A stretch of DNA of 22,686 nucleotides from the NCBI GenBank assembly GCA_002429115.1, contig DIYS01000047.1, positions 1 through 22,686 on the forward strand, given 5' to 3'. The stretch comes from Saccharicrinis sp. UBA6048 (GTDB lineage: Bacteria; Bacteroidota; Bacteroidia; Bacteroidales; Marinilabiliaceae). Shown in pieces: positions 15,307 to 22,686 of the stretch (the first letter of the stretch is position 1; every line of letters begins with the position of its first letter). The position numbers were made by a program, and so were the translations under genes. A model generated the notes under the pieces. It was not told the DNA's origin. It saw only the letters and a program-made list of their open reading frames with translations, and did no database searches.

Positions 15307-15803
15307 ACACCAACACTTTTTTGAGTAATGTTTTCTCGTTCGTAAATACCTGTCACAACCTAATTAAGGTGCATCAGGACAAAAAATCAAATACCAACAT
15401 ACCATTGGCATTTGCAATAAGTTTAGTTTTTAAGATTGTTTGTTGTTTCCTATATTCCCTATACGTATTTTATCAATATGCTGGTACAATTTAAAACATG
15501 ATTTAGAGAATTGCTTGATAATATGACGAACGGTTAAATATCTTGGCTAAAAGTCTTAAATTCATATACTAATCTATATTTTAGGATACTGCGCATTTGA
15601 GGAAGATTCAACACGATATTTATCCAAAAATGTTTAAATATCAGCAGTTAATCACTAAAAATCATCTGTTCCTCATGATAATTCCCAATTAAGTCAAAAT
15701 CAACACATTTCAACCAAACTAGTAAAATAAGCGTTATATATTTTTTATAAATTTATGGAGCCTTCAGGCATTACTTTAACTACTAATCAGAGAAAGCTGT
15801 TAC
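15307..15803. other. 497-base divergent spacer between dehydratase and Wzc genes
   Basis: This AT-rich region separates two divergent polysaccharide genes and should hold both promoters. I found no full TAnnTTTG box for either gene, no strong hairpin and no RNA gene. A 65-codon open frame (15297-15494, plus) has a hydrophobic C-terminal half but overlaps the dehydratase start and has no recognisable signal; I treat it as chance. Confidence 0.6.
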
Positions 15804-18194
15804 ATGGAACCTAAATTAGCCAAACAAGACGAATCATTCAGTATTAAGGATTTTCTAGTTCTAGCCTCTAACAATAAATTCTTCTTTATAATTACCCTTT
15901 TAATAACATTAGGACTCGCATATGCCTTCAACCGTTTTTCACCAACCATATGGCGAGTCAGCTCAGTTATTGGACCGGTGGAAGATGGCAGATCATCTCT
16001 GCTTGAATCAAATGAGTATTTCAGTGGTTTAGGCAACAATGCTCAACAGGGTAATCTTGAGAACGACATCAACAGTCTTCGATCATTTAGCCTGGTAAAT
16101 AAAACAGCTAATAAACTCGGATTAGAGGTAAGTTACTTTGAAGAGCCCACTGACTTCTTTAATTGGAAGATCCTATCATCACTTAACAAACCAATACAAA
16201 ACTATAATCGAAATGCTTATAGTATTCAGATTGACAAATCACATGTACAAGCAATAAATACCAACTATCAAATCCAACTAATAGATAAGGAAAAATACAG
16301 ACTCATTGTATCGCAGGAAAGTGCACCTCTTTACAATTATCTAGACAATCAGGTCATTCAGGTAGTTAACAACATTGAAATTGATACTATACATCATTTT
16401 AACCAAACACTCTCAACGCCTTTCTTTAAGTTCTCAGTACAACCTAATAATGATCATCTAGGCAGATATAATCAAAACACAAGCGGATTATTTTTCAGGT
16501 TTAATCATATTGATGACATCACAAGAAAATATTTGGGTAAACTAAATATTCAGCCGGTAAGCCTTAGGTCAACCTTAATAAATGTTAGTGCCGAGGGGAG
16601 TAATTTAAATTTAACGGTAGATTTTCTCAACAGTTATTTACAAGAGTACTTAAATGAAAATCTAAATAAGAAAAATAACATTGCCATTAACACCATTAAT
16701 TTCATCGACAGGCAATTATCAGAAATTTCTGACTCATTAGTCAAATCTGAATCAAAGCTACGCGATTTTCGTGCATCAAATAAAGTGACTGACCTTACCT
16801 ACCAGGGACAACAGGCACTTGCTCAGCTTAATGAGGTTGAGGATGAAATTTCAACGCTAAAAATTCAAGAAAACTATTACAAGTATATATTAGACTACTT
16901 TAATGAAAACAGGGATATAGCAGGCCTAGCTCTTCCATCGGCTGCAAACGTTATTGACCCCATAATGAATTCAATGCTACTTGAGTTGCTTGAACTCAAT
17001 GCAGAACGGACAACCATACTTAGTTCCAAGGCTGAAAAAAGTTTATTTCTTGGACAGATTGAGAGTAAAATTAAGCTTCAAAAACAAACTATTATTGAGA
17101 ATGTTAAAAACAACCTCCATACGATGGATTTAACAATGAACGAGCTTAATTACAGGCACAAAAAGCTATCTCAGGACATCTCAAGACTTCCAAAGACCGA
17201 ACTCAATATGGTAAGTATGCAAAGGCAGTTTAACATTACGGATGCCATGTATACTTTCCTACTACAAAAAAGAGCTGAAGCCGCCATCTCAATGGCATCC
17301 AACATTCCGGATTATGAGATACTTGAGCCAGCACGACATATTATTAGCTCCACCGTATCACCACGGAAAGTCATCAACTATTTATTGGCAATTTTTATTG
17401 GATTGTTCCTACCTGCGGCGGCGCTCATATTAAAATTATACTTTAATCAGAAAATATCATCAATTAAAGAACTGGAAAGAATCATATCCGAACCGGTTTA
17501 TAATTTCATTTTCACAAATTATCGCAATGCAGAGAATGTCAGTTCTGAATATCCAAATTCATCCATTGCAGAATCTTTCAGAAACTTAAGAAGCAACCTT
17601 TTTATTAAGACGAAGAACTATACGAGTAAAGTCATGTTAGTGACCTCATCTCAACCTGGTGAAGGCAAAAGCTTTATTGCCTTCAACACAGCGGTTTCAG
17701 TTGCTTCCGTCGGACATAAAACAATTATAATTGATTGTGATTTTAGAAAACCTAAACTCCACCAAAAGCTTAAAACAGAAAATTCAATTGGATTGACCAA
17801 CTATATGACGGATGAATCAAGTATTAAAGAAATTATTGTAGAATCCGAAATTAGCAATTTACATTATATTGTGGCCGGCCCGATCCATCCCAACTCATCA
17901 GAACTCATTGAAGCCCGAAAACTTGATAAGTTAATAGCTCATCTGAAAGAGCAATACGATTTTGTTATTATTGACACTTCACCAGTGGGACTTGTTTCTG
18001 ATGCTACTGCATTGTTAAGATATATATCAAATATTCTATTGGTGTGCAGAAATAATTATACGAACCGTAATATGTTCATTGATACAATCAATTCCTTGAA
18101 AGGTCATACTAATAAAGAAACAACAGTTGTGTTTAATGACATTCCGGTAAAGAAAAGTAAATATGGAAACTATGCCGGATATTATCACAAGTAA
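15804..18194 (+). CDS. Wzc-like polysaccharide co-polymerase and tyrosine autokinase
   Basis: The 796-residue protein is a bacterial tyrosine kinase (BY-kinase) of the inner membrane that controls chain length and export of surface polysaccharide. A Wzz-type domain lies between two membrane segments (about 26-42 and 524-546). Its periplasmic part contains a long coiled-coil region (about 285-465) and a GNVR-like segment near 464-500. The cytoplasmic kinase begins after SIAESFRNLRSNLF (587-600). Walker A is SSQPGEGKS (615-623), Walker A' IIIDCDFRKP (641-650) and Walker B VIIDTSP (721-727). The C-terminal tail carries four tyrosines (787, 790, 793, 794), the expected autophosphorylation cluster. 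No Wza-like outer-membrane exporter lies beside it within the window; it may be further downstream or elsewhere. Confidence 0.92.
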   Translation: MEPKLAKQDESFSIKDFLVLASNNKFFFIITLLITLGLAYAFNRFSPTIWRVSSVIGPVEDGRSSLLESNEYFSGLGNNAQQGNLENDINSLRSFSLVNKTANKLGLEVSYFEEPTDFFNWKILSSLNKPIQNYNRNAYSIQIDKSHVQAINTNYQIQLIDKEKYRLIVSQESAPLYNYLDNQVIQVVNNIEIDTIHHFNQTLSTPFFKFSVQPNNDHLGRYNQNTSGLFFRFNHIDDITRKYLGKLNIQPVSLRSTLINVSAEGSNLNLTVDFLNSYLQEYLNENLNKKNNIAINTINFIDRQLSEISDSLVKSESKLRDFRASNKVTDLTYQGQQALAQLNEVEDEISTLKIQENYYKYILDYFNENRDIAGLALPSAANVIDPIMNSMLLELLELNAERTTILSSKAEKSLFLGQIESKIKLQKQTIIENVKNNLHTMDLTMNELNYRHKKLSQDISRLPKTELNMVSMQRQFNITDAMYTFLLQKRAEAAISMASNIPDYEILEPARHIISSTVSPRKVINYLLAIFIGLFLPAAALILKLYFNQKISSIKELERIISEPVYNFIFTNYRNAENVSSEYPNSSIAESFRNLRSNLFIKTKNYTSKVMLVTSSQPGEGKSFIAFNTAVSVASVGHKTIIIDCDFRKPKLHQKLKTENSIGLTNYMTDESSIKEIIVESEISNLHYIVAGPIHPNSSELIEARKLDKLIAHLKEQYDFVIIDTSPVGLVSDATALLRYISNILLVCRNNYTNRNMFIDTINSLKGHTNKETTVVFNDIPVKKSKYGNYAGYYHK

Positions 18195-18547
18195 TAAGCT
18201 TAGTCCAACTATTTTATTATTAACTGATAATATTTGAATTAAAAATATTTAGAATATATTTACACAACAATTATTGACTTACGATTCATTTCTTGCTAAA
18301 TTTTGGCCCATTAGCTGTTAAATTATAGTTTAACAACTAAGTATTACAACCCGTTGACAATATAGACTTTAAAACAAATCGAGCCCGTTTTTAATTTCAA
18401 ATTCTACTTAATTAGAAGTATGAATTTGAAGTTATTGCCTTATAAAATATTGTATTAAGGTTAACCTTCGCCTAACTAACGCCGTACATAATAGGCAATT
18501 ATATTCTATTAATTACTATCCTTTGGATAGACATATTCCTTATCGCT
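18195..18547. other. 353-base spacer rich in inverted repeats
   Basis: The gap between the Wzc gene and the first beta-helix gene has no credible ORF. It holds three inverted repeats: TGTTAAA/TTTAACA (18316-18335, 6-base loop), a long hairpin at 18392-18434, and CTATCC-TTT-GGATAG (18516-18530). The last lies 17 bases before the ATG and overlaps a TATCCTTTG stretch resembling a -7 box. The beta-helix pair therefore probably has its own control. Confidence 0.65.
18392..18434 (+). promoter_or_regulatory. long imperfect hairpin upstream of the beta-helix gene
   Basis: The outer stem has 13 pairs including one G-U (TTCAAATTC at 18396-18404 with GAATTTGAA at 18422-18430, extended by four pairs on the outside). 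A one-base bulge then leads to five inner pairs (TACTT/AAGTA) and a six-base loop. No T-run follows on the plus strand, so it is not a standard terminator. It lies 113 bases before the ATG and may be an operator, an mRNA-stability element or a processing site. Confidence 0.55.
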
Positions 18548-21394
18548 ATGAAAAAGATCGTTCTATTATTGATTTTGATGTTACCTATCCTAACTAATGG
18601 TCAAACAAATGTAATTATTGAAGGAATTGATAGTTTGGTTACCAGTCCGGGTGGTTTTGACATAAAGAATTCTTCGCCAACTAATTTAATATTCAGGAAT
18701 AGCTATATCGAATCGAACAGTGCCAACGGATTTATTGTGCGCGCTGGTGAAGATGATCATAACGCATACGCTAACAATTTAGATGGTGCTAAGATTAATG
18801 GGAATAAGCTATATTGGGATGGCAGCTCAGGAGGAACACATGGCTTAATGGTGGGTTATAGCACAGATTACGATATCAAGTATAACTTCATTGATAACTC
18901 TAAATATGGAATAATACACGAAGGAGGACTCCCTGGTAGTGTTACAATGATTAATGAAAATGGAGGTATCGCTTATAATGTTATCAAGAATTGTTATATG
19001 GGATTGGTAGAAAAGGGATTTGATTATACTCCGATATATAACAACACTTTTTACACCAACACCAATTCACTTTTCTTCATCTCAGTAAAATCATCAGATA
19101 CAGGAGGATACGATGCCATAAGCAAAAATATAAAAATTAAAAATAACATTTTCTACTCCACTACAAACACACCAGCAGTTAGGTTAGGTAGTGCTGGTGA
19201 CGATACTGCCTCAGAAATTGACACACAAGGTTTCGAATGCGATTACAACATTTACTATTATCCAAATAGAAGCAATAACGAGCCTGTTTTCATGGTTAAT
19301 GACCAAACGGTTACCTGGACAGAATGGCGTGCATTGGGGTATGACACAAACTCAAGAATAGTTGATCCCAACTTTATTGATACAGAAAAATTAGTACCTG
19401 CAAGTAAGTTGGAATACGGGACTAATTTAGGCGTTGAATTTGAGAATGGATTGGATACAAATGCAGAATGGATTGTGGGAACTCCCCCTGAAGCAGCTAA
19501 GCAACCAGCTAATTGGCAGGTAGGAGCGCACATTTATACTGATCAGAATGACTCTGGAGGAGGCACTCCACCAGCTGTTACACCTCCAAATTCTGGAAAT
19601 ATTGGTGGAGACTTTTTTATTTCTCCAAATGGTAATGATAGTGGTACAGGATCTATTGATGATCCATGGCGTACTTGGAACAAAGCTTTTACTTCAAGCC
19701 AAATACAACCAGGAGATACCGTATATTTTAGAGGTGGTGTTTACTATCTTGGTTCTCAGGAAGCTTATGGACCTAAAACATCCAGATCAGGAACTACCTC
19801 TGCCCCTATTTACTATCTTAATTATCCTAACGAGACACCAATTCTAGATGGTAATCGGGTTGAAGTTGATATATACAGCCAGCGTCGTGGCGTTCAAATT
19901 CATGATATAAGTAATGTTGTATTTAGAGGTTTGATTGTTAGAAACATCAAACAAATAGATGGAGAAACTGACACCCCTGTTGGTTGGCACATTGATGAAA
20001 CAAACAATATTACTTTTGATCGCTGTACAGCTGCTAATGTTTGGGGAATTGGATATAAAAACATTCATTCCAACAATGTTTATTATCTTAATTGCGATGC
20101 TTATGATTGTACAGATTGGATAACATCGGTTCCTGTTGACAATCCAGTTCCTGGAAATGACGGAAGTGGCTTTCAGGATTTTAATATGAAATTCACCTCA
20201 TATGTAACCACTTATAAAGATTGTAGAGCCTGGAGATGTGGTGATCAAGGATTCTCTACGGGTTCCATTGGTCAAACGGTATATGATGGTTGTTGGTCGT
20301 GGAGCAACGGTGTACTTCAAGGTGGTGGACATGGCTTTAAAATGGGTTGGGTATCAGAGATTACTCAAGGCCTTGTTAACAGAATTTACAGAAACTGTTT
20401 CGCTGCTTTTAACCGAAAGCGCGGATGGGACACTAATGACCAAGGAGCACAAAGTGGTAGTTTTGAAGTGTTCAATAACACTGCTTACAAAAATCAGGAA
20501 GGATTTAGAATCTTTGAAACGAGTGACAGTCAATCGAATGAACTTCGAAGAATCTATCGAAACAATGTAGCATATGCAAATACCTCAAAAGATCTGGCAT
20601 TAGGCAATGGCGCATACTACACCCATTCCAATAATAGTTGGGATTCAAATATTACGCTATCTCAGAGTGATTTTGCAACGCTTGACACTGCAGGCCTGGC
20701 AGCCCCACGAAAGGCTGATGGCTCTTTACCAGATATGTATGCCCTTACACTTTCATCTGGTTCTAAACTAATTAATAGGGGAACAAATGTCGGGTTACCT
20801 TATAATGGATCAGCACCTGACATTGGTTACGCTGAGTATGGAACTGCTAGTAATCAACCTGATTTTGAAATTACCTCTTACTCACCAAATCCAACATATA
20901 GTTCGGTTACAATAAATTATACATCACCATCCTCTACCAGTATAGACATTGATGTTGTTAATAGCTCAGGATCAACTGTAAAAAGTCAGACTGATAATGC
21001 TTCAACCGGCAATAATCAGGTAAGCGTAGATTTATCGCAGCAAAATGCAGGAACCTATTCTATAAGACTTGACAATGGATCAGATATTATAAGTTGTGAT
21101 GTTACAAAACAAGATCAACAAACGCCTGTTGGTTTTGAGATACTCAGAGGCTCACCTTCACCAACTGTAGATTTATTTGTTATTGAATTTACATGTCCTG
21201 ATAATACAACCATACCTGTCAAAGTGTTAGACAAGAATGATCGCGTTGTTCTAACTGAGGCATATTCAGCACAGGTTGGCATGAACAAGCTTGTACTCAA
21301 TTTATCAATTTTACCATCTGGTAGCTATACTATAATTCTTACAAATAATAATGCAGATATATCCACAACGGTTTATAAACAAGATTTCTTGTAA
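18548..21394 (+). CDS. secreted two-domain beta-helix protein with PL9-like lyase domain
   Basis: The 948-residue protein has a signal peptide (1-18, ending in TNGQ). The first right-handed beta-helix region (about 20-330) is paralogous to the next gene's product. A Gly/Pro/Thr linker (336-352) leads to a second beta-helix (355-770) beginning with FISPNGNDSGTGS and PGDTVYFRGGVYY, as in PL9-type pectate lyases. In that domain, DGSGFQDF (538-545), CRAWRCGDQGFS (559-570) and GHGFKMG (594-600) line up with the PL9 core. Lys598 would be the catalytic base, but two expected calcium-binding Asp in the middle motif are absent. Two tandem C-terminal sorting-like beta domains follow (773-855 and 862-948). 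It likely binds or cleaves an acidic polysaccharide outside the cell, perhaps the one made by this locus. Activity is uncertain. Confidence 0.82.
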   Translation: MKKIVLLLILMLPILTNGQTNVIIEGIDSLVTSPGGFDIKNSSPTNLIFRNSYIESNSANGFIVRAGEDDHNAYANNLDGAKINGNKLYWDGSSGGTHGLMVGYSTDYDIKYNFIDNSKYGIIHEGGLPGSVTMINENGGIAYNVIKNCYMGLVEKGFDYTPIYNNTFYTNTNSLFFISVKSSDTGGYDAISKNIKIKNNIFYSTTNTPAVRLGSAGDDTASEIDTQGFECDYNIYYYPNRSNNEPVFMVNDQTVTWTEWRALGYDTNSRIVDPNFIDTEKLVPASKLEYGTNLGVEFENGLDTNAEWIVGTPPEAAKQPANWQVGAHIYTDQNDSGGGTPPAVTPPNSGNIGGDFFISPNGNDSGTGSIDDPWRTWNKAFTSSQIQPGDTVYFRGGVYYLGSQEAYGPKTSRSGTTSAPIYYLNYPNETPILDGNRVEVDIYSQRRGVQIHDISNVVFRGLIVRNIKQIDGETDTPVGWHIDETNNITFDRCTAANVWGIGYKNIHSNNVYYLNCDAYDCTDWITSVPVDNPVPGNDGSGFQDFNMKFTSYVTTYKDCRAWRCGDQGFSTGSIGQTVYDGCWSWSNGVLQGGGHGFKMGWVSEITQGLVNRIYRNCFAAFNRKRGWDTNDQGAQSGSFEVFNNTAYKNQEGFRIFETSDSQSNELRRIYRNNVAYANTSKDLALGNGAYYTHSNNSWDSNITLSQSDFATLDTAGLAAPRKADGSLPDMYALTLSSGSKLINRGTNVGLPYNGSAPDIGYAEYGTASNQPDFEITSYSPNPTYSSVTINYTSPSSTSIDIDVVNSSGSTVKSQTDNASTGNNQVSVDLSQQNAGTYSIRLDNGSDIISCDVTKQDQQTPVGFEILRGSPSPTVDLFVIEFTCPDNTTIPVKVLDKNDRVVLTEAYSAQVGMNKLVLNLSILPSGSYTIILTNNNADISTTVYKQDFL

Positions 21395-21417
21395 ACCCAA
21401 ATTAATACCCAAGCTAT

Positions 21418-22659
21418 ATGAGACTGATTGCTTTAACTATTTTGTTGAGTTTGCTTTACTCAAGCTCCAAAGCTCAGATTGAACTTGATGTTGACGGAAT
21501 AAATACTGATTTCTACGACGTAGAAAGAAAAAATAAAACAACGCTCACTGTCAGGCGCTGTTTATTTGAAACAGGGAAAGAAAATGGATTTGTTCTTAAA
21601 GCTGGTGATGATAGTTATGTATCGCAAAATGCCAACAACTTAGATGAAGCCAGAATACTTGGAAACAAGTTTGTATGGACTGGTTACAGCAATTATCCTA
21701 GCTCAATACTGCACGGCGCTATGCTTGGATATAACATCAACTACACGGTAAAGCATAATTACAATGATGGTATACCTTATGCGTTTATTTATAAAGGAGG
21801 AAATGATAAACGTATGGAGTGGACTTCGGGTGCTCATGCTTATAACATCCATAAAAATGTTAAAATTGGAGTAAACGTAAAGGGGATGAGTGGTGTTAAA
21901 ATTTTAAACAATACATTCTACAATACAAGATATTCAAACTGGCATCACATTGGTGTGCTCGAAAATAACGGTAGTGATCAAACCCCACCTTACGCTCCAT
22001 CAAATAACACAATTATTCAAAACAATATTTTCTATCAAAAAGATAACAATCCAACTATCAAGTTATTCAATGGTTCTCAGAATGGGTTAGTAATTGATTA
22101 TAATATATATTGGTGCGAAGATTGTGATGATAATACACCTGAATTTGAAGTAGAAGGAAGAAGAGTTACATGGGATGAGTGGCAAGATTTAGGTTACGAT
22201 CTAAATTCTCGCATCTTAAATCCAAATTTCATAGATGAAGAAAATTTTGTTCCAACAGAACGATTGGACAATGGCACTTCCTTAGGTGAAGAATTTGAAT
22301 ATGGATTATCCACTAATGCTCAATGGACAATAGGAACATATCCAGATACTACAAAGCAAAATGGAGATTGGCAAATAGGTGCAGTAATTCATAGTGGACC
22401 AAATGGTATATTCAATAGTCATACAAAAGAAAAACTCAATTTGTACCCTAATCCAAATAATGGTATTTTCTGGGTAGAATTCAAGCAATCAGAACCGATA
22501 GAGGTTATTATTAGCAATATTGGAGGTCAAGTAATCAGCAAACATATCATTCATCCAACAGGAGGTATCAAGAAATTTGATATGTCATCGTTAACTCCTG
22601 GATTTTATATATTTTATATTGAAGGGCACAACTATTACGCGAAATTTTTAAAACAATAG
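21418..22659 (+). CDS. secreted beta-helix protein with T9SS sorting domain
   Basis: The 413-residue protein has a signal peptide (1-20, ending in SKAQ), a right-handed beta-helix region (about 21-325) and a type A T9SS sorting domain (340-413: LNLYPNPNNG, ISNIGGQVIS, LTPGFYIFYI, AKFLKQ). The helix is clearly paralogous to the first domain of the preceding gene: NANNLDEARILGNKF against NANNLDGAKINGNKL, and WDEWQDLGYDLNSRI against WTEWRALGYDTNSRI. It lacks the PL9-like domain altogether. The 23-base gap suggests co-transcription. The helix carries no obvious lyase residues, so a binding or structural role at the cell surface, or in the exopolysaccharide matrix, is more likely than catalysis. 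The family has no firm function that I can name. Confidence 0.85.
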   Translation: MRLIALTILLSLLYSSSKAQIELDVDGINTDFYDVERKNKTTLTVRRCLFETGKENGFVLKAGDDSYVSQNANNLDEARILGNKFVWTGYSNYPSSILHGAMLGYNINYTVKHNYNDGIPYAFIYKGGNDKRMEWTSGAHAYNIHKNVKIGVNVKGMSGVKILNNTFYNTRYSNWHHIGVLENNGSDQTPPYAPSNNTIIQNNIFYQKDNNPTIKLFNGSQNGLVIDYNIYWCEDCDDNTPEFEVEGRRVTWDEWQDLGYDLNSRILNPNFIDEENFVPTERLDNGTSLGEEFEYGLSTNAQWTIGTYPDTTKQNGDWQIGAVIHSGPNGIFNSHTKEKLNLYPNPNNGIFWVEFKQSEPIEVIISNIGGQVISKHIIHPTGGIKKFDMSSLTPGFYIFYIEGHNYYAKFLKQ

Positions 22660-22664
22660 CTATA

Positions 22665-22686
22665 ATGGAAAAAACGGTGAAATTGA
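22665..22686 (+). CDS. start of a further gene, cut by the window end
   Basis: An ATG five bases after the beta-helix stop opens a frame encoding MEKTVKL before the window ends. Spacing and strand suggest it continues the same operon. Nothing can be said about its product. Confidence 0.4.

Noticed and set aside
15297..15494. 65-codon plus-strand open frame in the divergent spacer
   Set aside because: It overlaps the dehydratase start codon, has no recognisable domain and only a hydrophobic, AT-driven composition; probably chance.
1..22686. Insertion sequences, integrases, tRNA or rRNA genes
   Set aside because: No transposase or integrase motifs, long terminal inverted repeats, or cloverleaf-like sequences were seen on either strand.

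Overview
The window looks like a chromosomal segment of a Bacteroidota bacterium, probably a free-living member of the Cytophagia/Marinilabiliales type; I cannot place the genus. The evidence is three secreted proteins with C-terminal type IX secretion (T9SS) sorting domains, start codons without clear Shine-Dalgarno sequences, upstream boxes matching the Bacteroidota -7 consensus TAnnTTTG, AT-rich spacers, and a SUI1-like protein together with a compact arginine decarboxylase/agmatinase pair.

Left part (1-6907), housekeeping and accessory genes: a SUI1/eIF1-like translation factor (minus); a secreted class-C beta-lactamase-fold protein whose catalytic Lys and Tyr are both replaced; a HAD phosphatase starting at a GTG one base after that gene's stop; a DUF2721 membrane protein; a block of 41-bp degenerate tandem palindromic repeats between convergent genes; a speA-speB operon for arginine to agmatine to putrescine (minus, 8-nt overlap); and an MCP-like signalling protein with almost no extracytoplasmic sensor (plus).

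Middle part (6918-15306), all on the minus strand: a tight four-gene operon encoding an acyl carrier protein, a glutamine-dependent asparagine-synthase-like amidotransferase, a NAD-synthetase-like PP-loop enzyme with an extra internal segment, and an AMP-forming acyl/aminoacyl ligase. Upstream of it lie a T9SS-exported Trp/Asn repeat protein with its own terminator and a WbpM/CapD-type UDP-sugar 4,6-dehydratase.

Right part (15307-22686), plus strand: a 497-bp divergent spacer, a Wzc-like tyrosine autokinase for polysaccharide export, a spacer with strong inverted repeats, and two paralogous secreted beta-helix proteins, the first of which carries a fused PL9 pectate-lyase-like domain. A further gene begins at the very end of the window.

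Taken together, about 6.9-22.7 kb reads as the beginning of an exopolysaccharide locus: sugar nucleotide modification (dehydratase), export control (Wzc), probable surface polysaccharide-binding or -cleaving proteins, and an ACP/ligase/amidotransferase module that may make and attach an acyl or amide substituent. That last module, whose product cannot be predicted from the sequence, is the best candidate for an undescribed pathway here.
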